DNA from: Methanosarcinales archaeon
GTDB lineage: Archaea; Halobacteriota; Methanosarcinia; Methanosarcinales; Methanogasteraceae
Length of the DNA: 13,000 nt
NCBI GenBank assembly: GCA_030594905.1
Contig: JAUVEF010000012.1
Span: forward strand, 1 to 13,000
Direction: 5' to 3'
The notes under the pieces: model-generated
The model's database searches: none
Told to the model about the DNA's origin: nothing
Seen by the model: the letters and a program-made list of their open reading frames with translations, nothing else
Position numbers and translations under genes: made by a program
Shown here: positions 1 to 6,011 of the stretch, in pieces
Layout: each line of letters begins with the position of its first letter
Numbering within the stretch: position 1 is the stretch's first letter

Positions 1-153
1 ATCCGGGCGAGATTGCGGCTGGCGGACCGGAAGCGCCCGGGGGGACGGTCCGGCAAAGAATGTGCGAATGGCGGACACTGGAGGAAGCCAAGCGAAAACC
101 TAATAGATGCCCCATCGATGATAATTGAGGCAAACCATGAACTGACGCCGCCA
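1..153 (+). repeat. hicB-derived hairpin repeat, copy A (cut by window edge)
   Basis: The left part of this copy lies outside the window. It opens with the CCGGGCG arm at 3-9 and the CGCCCGG arm at 34-40, separated by a 24-nt loop. It keeps the far end of the ancestral gene: in shifting frames one reads RTLEEA near 80-100 and then MIIEANHELTPP at 117-153, which is a typical HicB carboxyl end and matches the end of copy E. It is not an intact coding region, since the frame changes at least twice. It is followed after 27 bases by a copy of a second repeat family. Confidence 0.75.
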
Positions 154-180
154 CTTTACTCATCCTTTTTCTGCTATCAC

Positions 181-290
181 ATCTACCAACCCCCACCCCG
201 CGTCTGTCCGCGCTCACGTCCGGTACACCCGACCTCTGAAGCCCGCGGACGCTCCCGAACTTCATTCGGAGGGTGGCACGGCGGGGCTTC
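181..290 (+). repeat. second interspersed repeat family (R2), copy 1
   Basis: This C-rich stretch of about 110 bases matches 2258-2360 closely. Shared blocks include ATCTACCA, CACCCCGC, TCTGTCCGCGCTCA, GTCCGGTAC, CCCGCGGA and CTTCATT followed by GGGTGGCA and GGGGCTTC-like ends. The ORFs crossing it look incidental. I do not recognise a protein or RNA family. This copy sits just after hicB-derived repeat A, but copy 2 is not next to such a repeat, so the association may be chance. Confidence 0.65.
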
Positions 291-428
291 GGGAGACTGA
301 TATGATGGACGCGGTGGCAGGGTTGGTCCGCGTGGTTCACGTGTTCTTATGGGGTGGATTGGATGGCTGGCTTTCGAGTTTTTTGGGGCTCAGATAATAG
401 AAATATACGAAATCTTTTAGACCAGTAA

Positions 429-471
429 AGCTTATAATCTATTAATACATGGGGTGTGTTTACAAAAGGAG
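429..471 (+). promoter_or_regulatory. candidate TATA box and ribosome binding site of the first TA pair
   Basis: A CTTATAAT box at 431-438, preceded by a purine-rich GTAAAG, fits an archaeal BRE/TATA promoter with transcription starting near 460. AAAGGAG at 465-471 is a strong Shine-Dalgarno site 10 bases before the ATG at 482. The 300-428 stretch upstream holds no gene that I can support. Confidence 0.4.
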
Positions 472-481
472 ACTATAGATC

Positions 482-700
482 ATGGAAACCAGAGTGGCTA
501 TGGCGATGGGTATGGAAACCATGACTGTCGAACTGAAAACCAAAACCGTGGAGAAATTGAGAGTTATCGGCAAAAAAGGAGAGAGCTACGACGATACTAT
601 TCGGCATCTGATAGGGGGGGTAGACTATGAGACATTTATGCTAGAACAGTACAAGATCTTAGATGAAGAAGACGAATGGACATCTTTAGATGATTTGTGA
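482..700 (+). CDS. small antitoxin (VapB/DUF7557-like) of a RelE-type module
   Basis: The 72-residue product has a core reading TVELKTKTVEKLRVIGKKGE followed by SYDDTIRHLI. This is the pattern of short archaeal antitoxins that bind DNA through the N-terminal part and neutralise a partner toxin through the acidic tail. The acidic tail is visible here (DEEDEWTSLDDL). It overlaps the downstream toxin by one base (TGATG), the usual translational coupling of such pairs. The start at 482 is chosen for the AAAGGAG site. The ten bases at 482-491 recur at 512-521, giving a second in-frame ATG just before the conserved core, so the first ten residues may be a duplication and translation from 512 is possible. 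Family assignment is from pattern memory; the TA role is supported by the neighbour. Confidence 0.75.
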   Translation: METRVAMAMGMETMTVELKTKTVEKLRVIGKKGESYDDTIRHLIGGVDYETFMLEQYKILDEEDEWTSLDDL

Positions 701-972
701 TGTCTAAAGCTATTCTTTTATCGAAAATTGCCGGAAAACAACTTGGGTTGTTACCAGAAGATATACGAAACAAAGTTAAAAAGGCGTTATATTCCCTAAG
801 TGAGCCGGAAAATGGTGTAATGCTTGATACTAAAAAATTAAAAGGCGTCAGGGGTGGGGCGGATCTTTTTCGATTGAGAATTGGCAATTATCGTGTTGTT
901 TATTTTGAAGATGTTGATAGCTTCAGAATAATTCAGATTTTCCATCGCGGGAAGGGATACAAATGGTTATGA
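700..972 (+). CDS. RelE/ParE superfamily toxin
   Basis: The 90-residue protein starts at the ATG at 700, which overlaps the antitoxin stop; a GTG at 697 is a less likely start. The C-terminal half carries the RelE/ParE signature: LKGV..GADLFRLRIGNYRVVYF, then a hydrophobic strand (FRIIQIF) and HRGKGYKWL, where Arg and His near the end match catalytic or RNA-contact positions in RelE toxins. RelE members cleave mRNA in the ribosomal A site; ParE members poison gyrase. The sequence alone does not tell which. The length is normal for the family. It should form a complex with the product of the gene immediately upstream. Confidence 0.85.
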   Translation: MSKAILLSKIAGKQLGLLPEDIRNKVKKALYSLSEPENGVMLDTKKLKGVRGGADLFRLRIGNYRVVYFEDVDSFRIIQIFHRGKGYKWL

Positions 973-1080
973 AACTGGTTATGATGTGGCTATGACTTTC
1001 AGACTTTCACCCCACCCCCTGCTGCAATCCATCAGCACACTACCAGACCCCGCCCGCCACACCTCCGCAAACCACCACCA

Positions 1081-1279
1081 ACGACGTCCGAACCCGGGAA
1101 TCGCCACGTGATGCCAGAGTCGCACAAGCACCCACAGGAGCGATCAATCACGAACAGATCAGGGCGTAGTATCCGGGCGAGATTGCGGCTGGCGGACCGG
1201 AAGCGCCCGGGGGGACTGCCCGGCGCAAAGAATACGCGAAGGGCGGGACGCTTAACAGAAGCGCGTGAGAAGGCACAGG
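1081..1279 (+). repeat. hicB-derived hairpin repeat, copy B
   Basis: This is a full-length copy. It has the leader GACGTCCGAACCC, then an ATG at 1111 beginning MPESHKHPQERSI, which corresponds to ESQKHIQERSTI in the hicB pseudogene at 4930. The hairpin arms are CCGGGCG at 1173-1179 and CGCCCGG at 1204-1210. The segment GGGCGGGACGCTTAACAGAA near 1240-1260 reads GRTLTEAR in one frame, the HicB motif. The frame is broken, so it is not a working antitoxin. It lies about 110 bases before a second, unrelated hicB remnant. Confidence 0.78.
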
Positions 1280-1391
1280 TAGTATTCGGTCAATCCGGCA
1301 ATGCTCTTTCTCATTTTGGATCGGAAAGTTAGTTCATGAGAACATTTTTAGACCCAGAAACTCATAATATCTGATGAGAGTTGATCTGAAA

Positions 1392-1573
1392 ATGAAATTT
1401 AACGTTGTGATCGGTGAAAGGGGGCGGCGGGTGGTATGCCATCGAATACCCCCTCATCAGGCTGTATCCCCTGGGGGAAAACCGTGGCAGGCGCATTAGA
1501 AAATATAAAAGAGGCTATTGAGATCGATCTTGAACCAGAAGATGGTATAAAGAAGGTAATATTTTGCTGCTAA
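1392..1573 (+). pseudogene. hicB: hicB-family antitoxin with two frameshifts
   Basis: Reading through three frames gives MKFNVVIGER, then GGGWYAIEYP, then SSGCIPWGKTVAGALENIKE followed by AIEIDLEPEDGIKKV and a stop at 1571. This matches HicB N-terminal domains (WYV.EYP..PGC.SQGET.EEALENIKEAIE). Removing one base from the G5 run at 1420-1424 and one from the C5 run at 1449-1453 restores a single open frame of about 60 residues. So it is either freshly broken or intact with homopolymer sequencing errors. It is a different hicB lineage from the repeats. No hicA follows: the next gene is a BrnT-like toxin whose start lies inside its last codons. The short form would lack the usual C-terminal DNA-binding domain. 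Confidence 0.65.
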
Positions 1574-1857
1574 AAGAAATAATCTGGATTGATAAATTTG
1601 CTTTGAAGATACAAAGGAAACACCACGTCACAGTTGTGGAAGTTGAGGAATCTTTGCTTTCTGGAGCTATCTTCCGCCGTTCACGCCGGGGAATGGTTGA
1701 GGGAGAGGATGTTTATGTGGCTTATGGTATAACCCTGGCAGGGCGATATCTATTTACAGTCTTCATCTACAAAAGACAGAATACGGGACTTATCATATCA
1801 GCAAGAGATATGACCCTTAAAGAAAGGAGGTACTACAATGCCCGGAAGAAAAGTTGA
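1564..1857 (+). CDS. BrnT-like toxin of a type II TA module
   Basis: The 97-residue product ends with GLIISARDMTLKERRYYNARKK, the BrnT signature (IISAR.....ER..Y). BrnT has a RelE-like fold and inhibits translation by cleaving RNA. Other visible features are a K/R-rich N-terminal helix (ALKIQRKHHVT), a VEEVEE-type segment before FRRSRRG, and strands DVYVAYG and RYLFTVFIYK. The start is uncertain: TTG at 1564 follows AAGAAGG by about seven bases, and no ATG lies near the N-terminus. The gene overlaps its partner antitoxin by 20 bases. Toxin-first order is the rule for BrnTA modules. Confidence 0.78.
   Translation: MLLKEIIWIDKFALKIQRKHHVTVVEVEESLLSGAIFRRSRRGMVEGEDVYVAYGITLAGRYLFTVFIYKRQNTGLIISARDMTLKERRYYNARKKS
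1825..1830 (+). promoter_or_regulatory. strong ribosome binding site for the CopG-like antitoxin
   Basis: AGGAGG lies inside the end of the toxin gene, seven bases before the ATG at 1838. It fixes the antitoxin start and would let the antitoxin be made in excess of the toxin, which has only a TTG start and a weaker site. Confidence 0.7.
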
Positions 1858-2110
1858 AGAGATGCCTGAAGAATTCGAAACTTATGAAGATGCTGCTGAG
1901 TTTTGGGATACTCACGATAGCACAGAGTACGATGATTTGCTCGAAGATGTGGCGATTGAAGTTGATATTCAAAAAAGGCACTATTTGATCGAGATGGACG
2001 CGGATAGTTCAAAGGTGCTTCACGAAAATGCCCGGAAACAGGGAATCCCTGATAGTGTGTTTGCCAGTGAACTTCTTCAGAAGCAGCTTGTGGCGATGGG
2101 GACGTCATAA
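1838..2110 (+). CDS. CopG-like antitoxin paired with the BrnT-like toxin
   Basis: The product has 90 residues. The N-terminal part EFETYEDAAEFWDTHDSTEY is a hallmark of CopG-type antitoxins found with BrnT-like toxins. The segment VDIQKRHYLIEMDADSSKVL followed by HENARKQGIPDSVFASELLQ looks like a ribbon-helix-helix DNA-binding part (a strand, then two helices), so the protein should both bind the toxin and repress its own operon. The start is set by AGGAGG at 1825. It is co-transcribed with the overlapping toxin. The function rests on family pattern plus gene order. Confidence 0.8.
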   Translation: MPGRKVEEMPEEFETYEDAAEFWDTHDSTEYDDLLEDVAIEVDIQKRHYLIEMDADSSKVLHENARKQGIPDSVFASELLQKQLVAMGTS

Positions 2111-2257
2111 TCCTCATGCTTGATACAACAGGACATATATGCTGCGGGCGCGTGTTCTTCCCTTCAAAACGTTACTTCAACCACAACGTTCCAAATGCTG
2201 GAAATGGTAACCAAATCTGCACCACCTACACGCTTACACGCCAGCACCCGCCACCGA

Positions 2258-2360
2258 ATCTACCAGCACCCACCCCGCATCTGTCCGCGCTCAAGTCCGG
2301 TACGCCCGACCGCAATCCCGCGGATGCTCCACTTCATTGCAGGGTGGCATGGGCGGCTTC
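2258..2360 (+). repeat. second interspersed repeat family (R2), copy 2
   Basis: It matches 181-290 over about 100 bases with small indels. It lies between the converging ends of the CopG-like antitoxin and the Fic gene, and its last two bases reach the Fic stop codon. The 2111-2257 stretch before it shows no gene I can support. Confidence 0.65.
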
Positions 2361-3318
2361 ACTCCCTTCCTGCCCCCACATACCGCTCCACCGCCCGCCT
2401 CGATGAATGCCACACGCTCCCGATCTTCACCGCATCCAGAGCACCCCGCCTCGCAAGCAGGCTCAGATATTCCTGCGAATAAGGCACCCATTTCACAAGC
2501 TCTTTAAGCGGCACCAGTTCATCAGCCCCGCCGAATATGGATAGATACAACGCCAGGCTCTCATCCACCGACTTTGCAATGAAACCGGCGAAGGGCACAG
2601 GGTCTCCTGCATCCGCGGACCTCAGGCACATGTAGTATTTCCCTCTATCTTCCGTTCTTATCACCACTGGTGGATAGCCATTTGCGATCAAATACAGGTT
2701 TGCAAGTAGACGCGCTACCCTCCCGTTGCCGTCTGTGAATGGGTGAATCTCAACAAATCTGTGATGCAAGAAAGCCGCGGTCCCTATAGGCTGCATCCTG
2801 CTTTCGGCCACCCCCCGGATCAGTCCATCCATCAACCCGACCACCTTTGACCAGTCAGGCGGCGTCTTTACAGCCCCTGTTATCCTGACGTTATGGGTGC
2901 GGTATCTTCCGGCATCTTCGAGAATGCCTGCCGTTACAACCTCGTGGATCTCCTGGATCGTGACATGGTCTATCGCTCTTCTTTTCCCCGCGATAGCCTC
3001 CACAAGATCAAATGCCCTTGCGTTATTGGTTGCCTCAATGTGTTCCGCAAGCGTTTTTCCACCGATGGTTATGCCCTCTTCCAGCACAAGCTTTGTCTCA
3101 GAGAGTGTCAGGGTGTTCCCCTCTATCGCACCCGAGTGATAGGTGTGTAGCAGCCGCATCTCTTCGTGCAGTCTTTTTACGGCGCCGGCTGGGAGGGGAT
3201 GAAGCGAGTCGAGTCTCCGCATCTTCTCATATATGCGCGACAGGAGTTTTTCCTGAATCAGAGGAGTAGCAGGCATAACGGATATGTCTGGTAGGTGGGA
3301 ATATATCGGTATCGGCAT
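2359..3318 (-). CDS. Fic family protein (AMP transferase type) with C-terminal helix-turn-helix
   Basis: Fic proteins transfer AMP or related groups from nucleotides to hydroxyl groups on target proteins. Counting from the TTG at 3327, the active-site motif HPFTDGNGRVARLL starts at His195 and is complete. An N-terminal inhibitory motif, SGAIEGN at 65-71, matches the (S/T)xxxE(G/N) autoinhibitory helix of class II Fic proteins, so activity should be restrained within the protein itself. The C-terminal segment YSQEYLSLLARRGALDAVKI followed by a tryptophan resembles a winged or excisionase-like HTH common in archaeal and bacterial Fic proteins. The ATG at 3318 is preferred over the TTG at 3327; no clear ribosome site is seen for either. 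The target is unknown. No separate antitoxin neighbour is visible, in keeping with built-in inhibition. Confidence 0.9.
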   Translation of the reverse strand: MPIPIYSHLPDISVMPATPLIQEKLLSRIYEKMRRLDSLHPLPAGAVKRLHEEMRLLHTYHSGAIEGNTLTLSETKLVLEEGITIGGKTLAEHIEATNNARAFDLVEAIAGKRRAIDHVTIQEIHEVVTAGILEDAGRYRTHNVRITGAVKTPPDWSKVVGLMDGLIRGVAESRMQPIGTAAFLHHRFVEIHPFTDGNGRVARLLANLYLIANGYPPVVIRTEDRGKYYMCLRSADAGDPVPFAGFIAKSVDESLALYLSIFGGADELVPLKELVKWVPYSQEYLSLLARRGALDAVKIGSVWHSSRRAVERYVGAGRE

Positions 3319-3713
3319 GAAATTCAAGTTTTCCGATACATCAATTGATGGTGGATGCTGTTATCACTCCTGATGCAGAGTAAAATACATAGAACAACGT
3401 TATAAAGGGGATATGGCTCAAGTTCGGTCTCGCGGGTGCCACAAAGAAACGGCTCGGTAGGTATCATCAGGGAAAATAAGAACCGGGACAATCGGCTGGG
3501 TACCGGCTGAAGCGAGCGCTGATCGCAGAGACTTAACGCAGGCGAAGCACCATCGAGATGAAACCTGCAGAGAAATTTCCCGCCATGACCCGGTCTCCCG
3601 CGCTCCTCTACGCCCCCACCGCCCACCCGCAGCCCACGCCACTCCGCGGAGATCGGCGCCAGTCTCACAAGAATCGTTTTAGCGCCATCACCCAACCCCA
3701 CATCCCCCCGCCA
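3319..3713. other. gap without a supported gene; holds R3 repeat and C-rich tract
   Basis: Several ORFs cross this stretch on both strands, but none resembles a known protein. It contains the R3 peptide-level repeat (3392-3458). Between about 3590 and 3713 the plus strand is rich in C, as is the sequence just before other hicB-derived repeats. A TATAAAGG sequence near 3402 could be a promoter element but has no gene placed properly after it. Confidence 0.5.
3392..3458 (+). repeat. R3 remnant, copy 1: coding fragment shared with 8174-8246
   Basis: One frame reads NVIKGIWLKFGLAGATKKRL here and NAVIKGIMVDFGLEGVTKKR at the other copy. The DNA also matches around TTCGGTCTCG and GGTG.CAC.AAGAA.CGGC. 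The peptide is more conserved than the DNA, so this is probably the broken end of a protein gene that exists elsewhere. I do not recognise the protein. There is no start codon in frame nearby. Confidence 0.5.
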
Positions 3714-3858
3714 CCGACGTCCGAACCCGGGAATTGCCCCGCGATGCCAGAGTCACAAAAGCACCAGCAGGAGCGATCAATCACGGACAGATCCGGGCGT
3801 GATTGCGGCTGGCGGACCGGCGACGCCCGGGGGGACTGCCCGGCAAAGAATACGCGAG
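3714..3858 (+). repeat. hicB-derived hairpin repeat, copy C
   Basis: It has the leader GACGTCCGAACCC, an ATG at 3744 reading MPESQKHQQERSI, and hairpin arms at 3793-3799 and 3824-3830. Relative to copies B, E and F it lacks about 14 bases just before the first arm, and the last loop bases change from AAG to CGA, yet the stem is intact. It ends about 100 bases before the second RelE module and makes a long upstream extension of that antitoxin frame, which should not be taken as coding. Confidence 0.78.
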
Positions 3859-3958
3859 TGTGGTCTTTACGCGAGTCATCACCCCGCACAACCCGAGACT
3901 GGTGTACGAAAGTATTATTGCGGGCGAATCCCAAACGAAACTTAAAAGGAGCAAAATC

Positions 3959-4207
3959 ATGGCACCGGAAAGCGTGGAATTATCAATACCGTTCGAATCA
4001 TTGGTCGACTCTGTTACAAAGCTACATATACGGGACAAGTTCCGGCTCTGGGAGTTACTGGACGAGCAGATGGCAGGTGCTGAGGAAGAGGTGTGGGACG
4101 AAGACCCGGTTGTGCAAGCTGAAATTCGGGAAGCCCGTGCTGCATATCATGCAGGAGACTATGTAACGATCGATGAGTATCTCGCGGGGCGGCGCAAGAA
4201 AGACTGA
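3959..4207 (+). CDS. antitoxin of the second RelE-type module
   Basis: The 82-residue protein starts at the ATG at 3959, set by AAAAGGAG at 3944-3951, seven bases upstream. The frame is open further back, but that part is repeat C. The segment VDSVTKLHIRDKFRLWELLDEQM followed by an acidic stretch (EEEVWDEDP) and a tail with YVTIDEYLAGRR resembles small antitoxins found before RelE toxins in methanogens and cyanobacteria. No classic RHH or HTH is obvious by eye. The gene overlaps the toxin by one base (TGATG). The role is inferred mainly from gene order and size. Confidence 0.78.
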   Translation: MAPESVELSIPFESLVDSVTKLHIRDKFRLWELLDEQMAGAEEEVWDEDPVVQAEIREARAAYHAGDYVTIDEYLAGRRKKD

Positions 4208-4467
4208 TGCACTATCAGGTCGTGATCCCAAAGCCAGTGCAGAAGCAACTGGATGATATACCAGACGAGGTCAGTGACCGAATCATCAAGCGGATTGTGA
4301 TGTTGAAAGAGCACCCACGTCCGCGTGGGTGCATCAAACTGAAAGGATATGAAAATGAGTATCGTATCCGGATCGGTAACTATCGAATACGGTATGAGAT
4401 CCGGGATCAAGAGCTTGCCGTGATCTTGCTTCACTGTAAGCATCGGAAGGGTGTGTATCGAGGCTGA
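4207..4467 (+). CDS. relE: RelE/ParE superfamily toxin
   Basis: The 86-residue product is a textbook RelE-type sequence: HYQVVIPKPVQKQLDDIPDE at the start, LKEHPRPRG.IKLKG in the middle, then EYRIRIGNYRIRYEIRD and a last strand followed by HCKHRKGVYR. The basic residues Lys, Arg and the late HRK..Y match the mRNA-cleaving face of RelE. It overlaps its antitoxin (TGATG), so the two are translationally coupled. It is distinct in sequence from the toxin at 700-972, so the pair is not a recent duplication. Confidence 0.9.
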   Translation: MHYQVVIPKPVQKQLDDIPDEVSDRIIKRIVMLKEHPRPRGCIKLKGYENEYRIRIGNYRIRYEIRDQELAVILLHCKHRKGVYRG

Positions 4468-4631
4468 TTTATTTGATGCTTTTGTGTGATGGTGAGTCGG
4501 GAGGTTTCGTTACCGCGAATGCCTTGTGGCGGCATATTTGTATGCGGCAGCTTTGACTGTGCTCAGGTATGCTCGATTATGGGCGGGCACCGCGTTGGCA
4601 TAAGGGGGTTTTGGGCAGGGCAAAGGACATA

Positions 4632-4724
4632 ATGCAGGAGAATAATGAAGAAGGGTATGTGAAAGAATTGGTATATCTTGACACACCGATTATTTATACG
4701 CCAGAAGAGTTAATGGGGGTGTGA
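4632..4724 (+). pseudogene. short remnant ORF before an antitoxin-like gene
   Basis: Thirty codons read MQENNEEGYVKELVYLDTPI then IYTPEELMGV and a stop. The frame stays open upstream without a good start. The ending (IIYTPEEL) resembles the C-terminal part of minimal nucleotidyltransferase (MNT) proteins, but the nucleotidyltransferase active site (GSRARG and DxD) is not present, so if it is such a gene only the tail survives. The 4468-4631 stretch before it shows no gene. Assignment is weak. Confidence 0.25.
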
Positions 4725-4727
4725 ACC

Positions 4728-4877
4728 GTGTTGAAAGACCCAATTGTTCAAGAGGTCCGCAAAGCAGGCGAAGAGCTTGCAAAACAAGCAAATTATGATC
4801 TGCATGCCTTCTTTCAAAACTTGCGGAATAATGAAAAGAAACAGAATTATAAAGTGGTTTCGAGATTAAAGCAGTAG
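4728..4877 (+). CDS. short antitoxin-like protein (49 residues)
   Basis: The product reads MLKDPIVQEVRKAGEELAKQ, then ANYDLHAFFQNLRNNEKKQN and YKVVSRLKQ. This matches a widespread small family (DPIVEEVR..RE..A..FNYDLDAI...L...E) found in TA-rich regions of cyanobacteria and archaea, usually next to a putative toxin. The start is GTG at 4728 or TTG at 4731, as no ATG is available. It begins four bases after the stop of the preceding remnant ORF, as an antitoxin following a partner would. That partner seems to be reduced to a fragment. The exact function of the family is not established to my knowledge. Confidence 0.6.
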   Translation: MLKDPIVQEVRKAGEELAKQANYDLHAFFQNLRNNEKKQNYKVVSRLKQ

Positions 4878-4929
4878 GCGGCATTTTCAAGGAGGCATAC
4901 GGCAGATAATTGGGAGCTGTTCTGCAAAA

Positions 4930-5182
4930 CAGAATCACAAAAGCACATACAGGAGCGATCAACCATAAACAAATTCACAGCAGTATTCGAACGAGACTGT
5001 GACTGGTGGATCGGCTATGTCGGGGAACTGCCCGGCACAAATACGCGAAGGGCAGGACACTCCCGGAAGCACGTGAAAACCTGAGAGAAGCCGCAGAGAT
5101 GATTATCAAGGTAAACTGTGAACTGACGCGGCTTGAAATAGGGTCGGATACAATCAGAGAAGAGTTACTGGTGGCGGCATGA
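4930..5182 (+). pseudogene. hicB: hicB antitoxin pseudogene; closest copy to the ancestor of the hairpin repeats
   Basis: The first frame reads ESQKHIQERSTINKFTAVFE, then RDCDWWIGYVGELPGTNTRR. After a net +2 shift near 5050 the next frame reads GRTLPEARENLREAAEMIIK, then VNCELTRLEIGSDTIREELL and VAA, stopping at 5182. Together these are an almost complete HicB (WW.GYV.ELPG.NT.GRTLEEARENL). The start ATG seen in the repeats (MPESQKH) is absent here. The stop is directly followed by the ATG of hicA, so the operon order is hicB-hicA. The same ACGCGAAGGGC shift site occurs in repeat B, so it is not a sequencing error private to this locus. The 4878-4929 stretch before it shows nothing. Confidence 0.75.
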
Positions 5183-5395
5183 ATGAAGCGCCGCCACGCT
5201 GCTCTAACATTTGAAGCGGAACGGTTGCAGCTTTTGCGAGAAGGTGGCAAACATTCGGTTTATTTTAATCCCGTAGACCGAAGAACAGCATCCGTGCCAC
5301 GCCACACCGAAATCGCCGATAAATTGGCTCACGAGAAAGACGCGAGGGTGCAAAGGTTGGAAACCACAGAATCTATCAGAATCAGGGAAGATTAA
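5183..5395 (+). CDS. hicA: HicA toxin, apparently without an intact antitoxin
   Basis: HicA proteins are small double-stranded-RNA-binding-fold ribonucleases that cut mRNA and are held inactive by HicB. This 70-residue product begins MKRR, has the core LLREGGKHSVYFNP with the catalytic histidine at residue 24, and then RTASVPRHTEIADKLA, which matches the VPRHNEI motif. The segment after MKRR (HAALTFEAERLQ) departs from the usual helix (DLIRHLE..GC). The ATG at 5183 immediately follows the stop of hicB. Because that hicB lacks a start and has a frameshift, the toxin may be weak, silent or neutralised by a HicB made elsewhere. The family call is firm; activity is not. Confidence 0.85.
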   Translation: MKRRHAALTFEAERLQLLREGGKHSVYFNPVDRRTASVPRHTEIADKLAHEKDARVQRLETTESIRIRED

Positions 5396-5422
5396 ACCCG
5401 GACTCCGAACCAATTGGGAGAT

Positions 5423-5611
5423 ATGCCTCATCAAATACGCCCGATAATACATGCAAGAGATGACCATGAACTGTCAAAAGTGATGGTAGAAGAAGGGTCT
5501 TTCAAACATATCCGGCTCTTTTGTCAGCAGAACCGCTGGTTTTGGCAAACAGTCTTAAGTAATAGCGAGAGGATGGTGCTGTGTGCTGAATCAAAAACCA
5601 TGAAACAGTAG
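5423..5611 (+). CDS. hypothetical protein, doubtful
   Basis: The ORF gives 62 residues (MPHQIRPIIHARDDHELSKV to the end MKQ). I recognise no family, and the upstream GGGAG sits too close to the ATG to be a normal ribosome site. A TTG at 5414 is an alternative start. It could be a fortuitous ORF or debris between the hicA gene and the next promoter. Confidence 0.2.
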   Translation: MPHQIRPIIHARDDHELSKVMVEEGSFKHIRLFCQQNRWFWQTVLSNSERMVLCAESKTMKQ

Positions 5612-5652
5612 ATATTGCAGCGCTCAGGAAGACAGAGTGCCGTGAGACTGAC

Positions 5653-5661
5653 AATATAAAA
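5653..5661 (+). promoter_or_regulatory. TATA box of an apparently leaderless gene
   Basis: AATATAAAA lies about 25 bases before the ATG at 5682, where an archaeal promoter would place the transcript start at or next to the start codon. No Shine-Dalgarno site precedes that ATG, which agrees with a leaderless message. Confidence 0.5.
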
Positions 5662-5681
5662 TGTGTTAAAACATCCCGATC

Positions 5682-6011
5682 ATGACTGAAGAAAGAATCC
5701 CCTGTGAGATCATAGCGATCAACGAAGGCAAGACCTGGAATAACATAGTGGTAGAGCAGAACGCGTCAAAGAAGCGGCTCTTTTTTGGCAAGACAAAAAA
5801 AGATATGGAAATAAATGTCGGAGATACGGCATACCTCGTGGTAGATGTCATGCAGTCCGAGTTCTCCGAAACACCGCTGCGTGTGACACTGTATAACAAG
5901 GACGGAACGAAGGTCGACTGGACGATTATACAGCCGAGCCAGTTCAACATCCTGAAATCATGTGCGTGCAGTGGAGGATGCTCTGGGACCAATGGTGCAT
6001 GTGGCCTGTAA
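5682..6011 (+). CDS. hypothetical small protein with a cysteine-rich C-terminal tail
   Basis: The product has 109 residues and no signal peptide or membrane segment. The body alternates short hydrophobic strands with charged turns (CEIIAINEG, NNIVVEQ, DTAYLVVDV, LRVTLYNKDG), suggesting a small beta domain. The tail is Cys94-Ala-Cys96-Ser-Gly-Gly-Cys100 followed by Cys107, with many Gly and Ser around, which suggests metal binding, an iron-sulfur site or thiol chemistry. I do not recognise the family. A well-placed TATA box suggests its own leaderless transcript. Base composition is more even than in the surrounding GC-rich repeats, so it looks like a maintained gene. Confidence 0.7.
   Translation: MTEERIPCEIIAINEGKTWNNIVVEQNASKKRLFFGKTKKDMEINVGDTAYLVVDVMQSEFSETPLRVTLYNKDGTKVDWTIIQPSQFNILKSCACSGGCSGTNGACGL

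Noticed and set aside
13..300. A 95-residue ORF over repeat copy A and the R2 repeat
   Set aside because: Its only recognisable part is the decayed HicB ending. The remainder is Pro/Arg-rich translation of a repeat, and the frame joins two unrelated repeats.
3558..4166. A 202-residue plus-strand ORF
   Set aside because: It runs through the C-rich gap and repeat C and overlaps the real antitoxin in another frame. It has no family features.
5513..5530. GGCTCTTTTGTC resembling an ISL3 terminal inverted repeat
   Set aside because: No transposase remnant or matching partner end lies nearby. A similar GGCTCTTTT occurs by chance inside the gene at about 5776.
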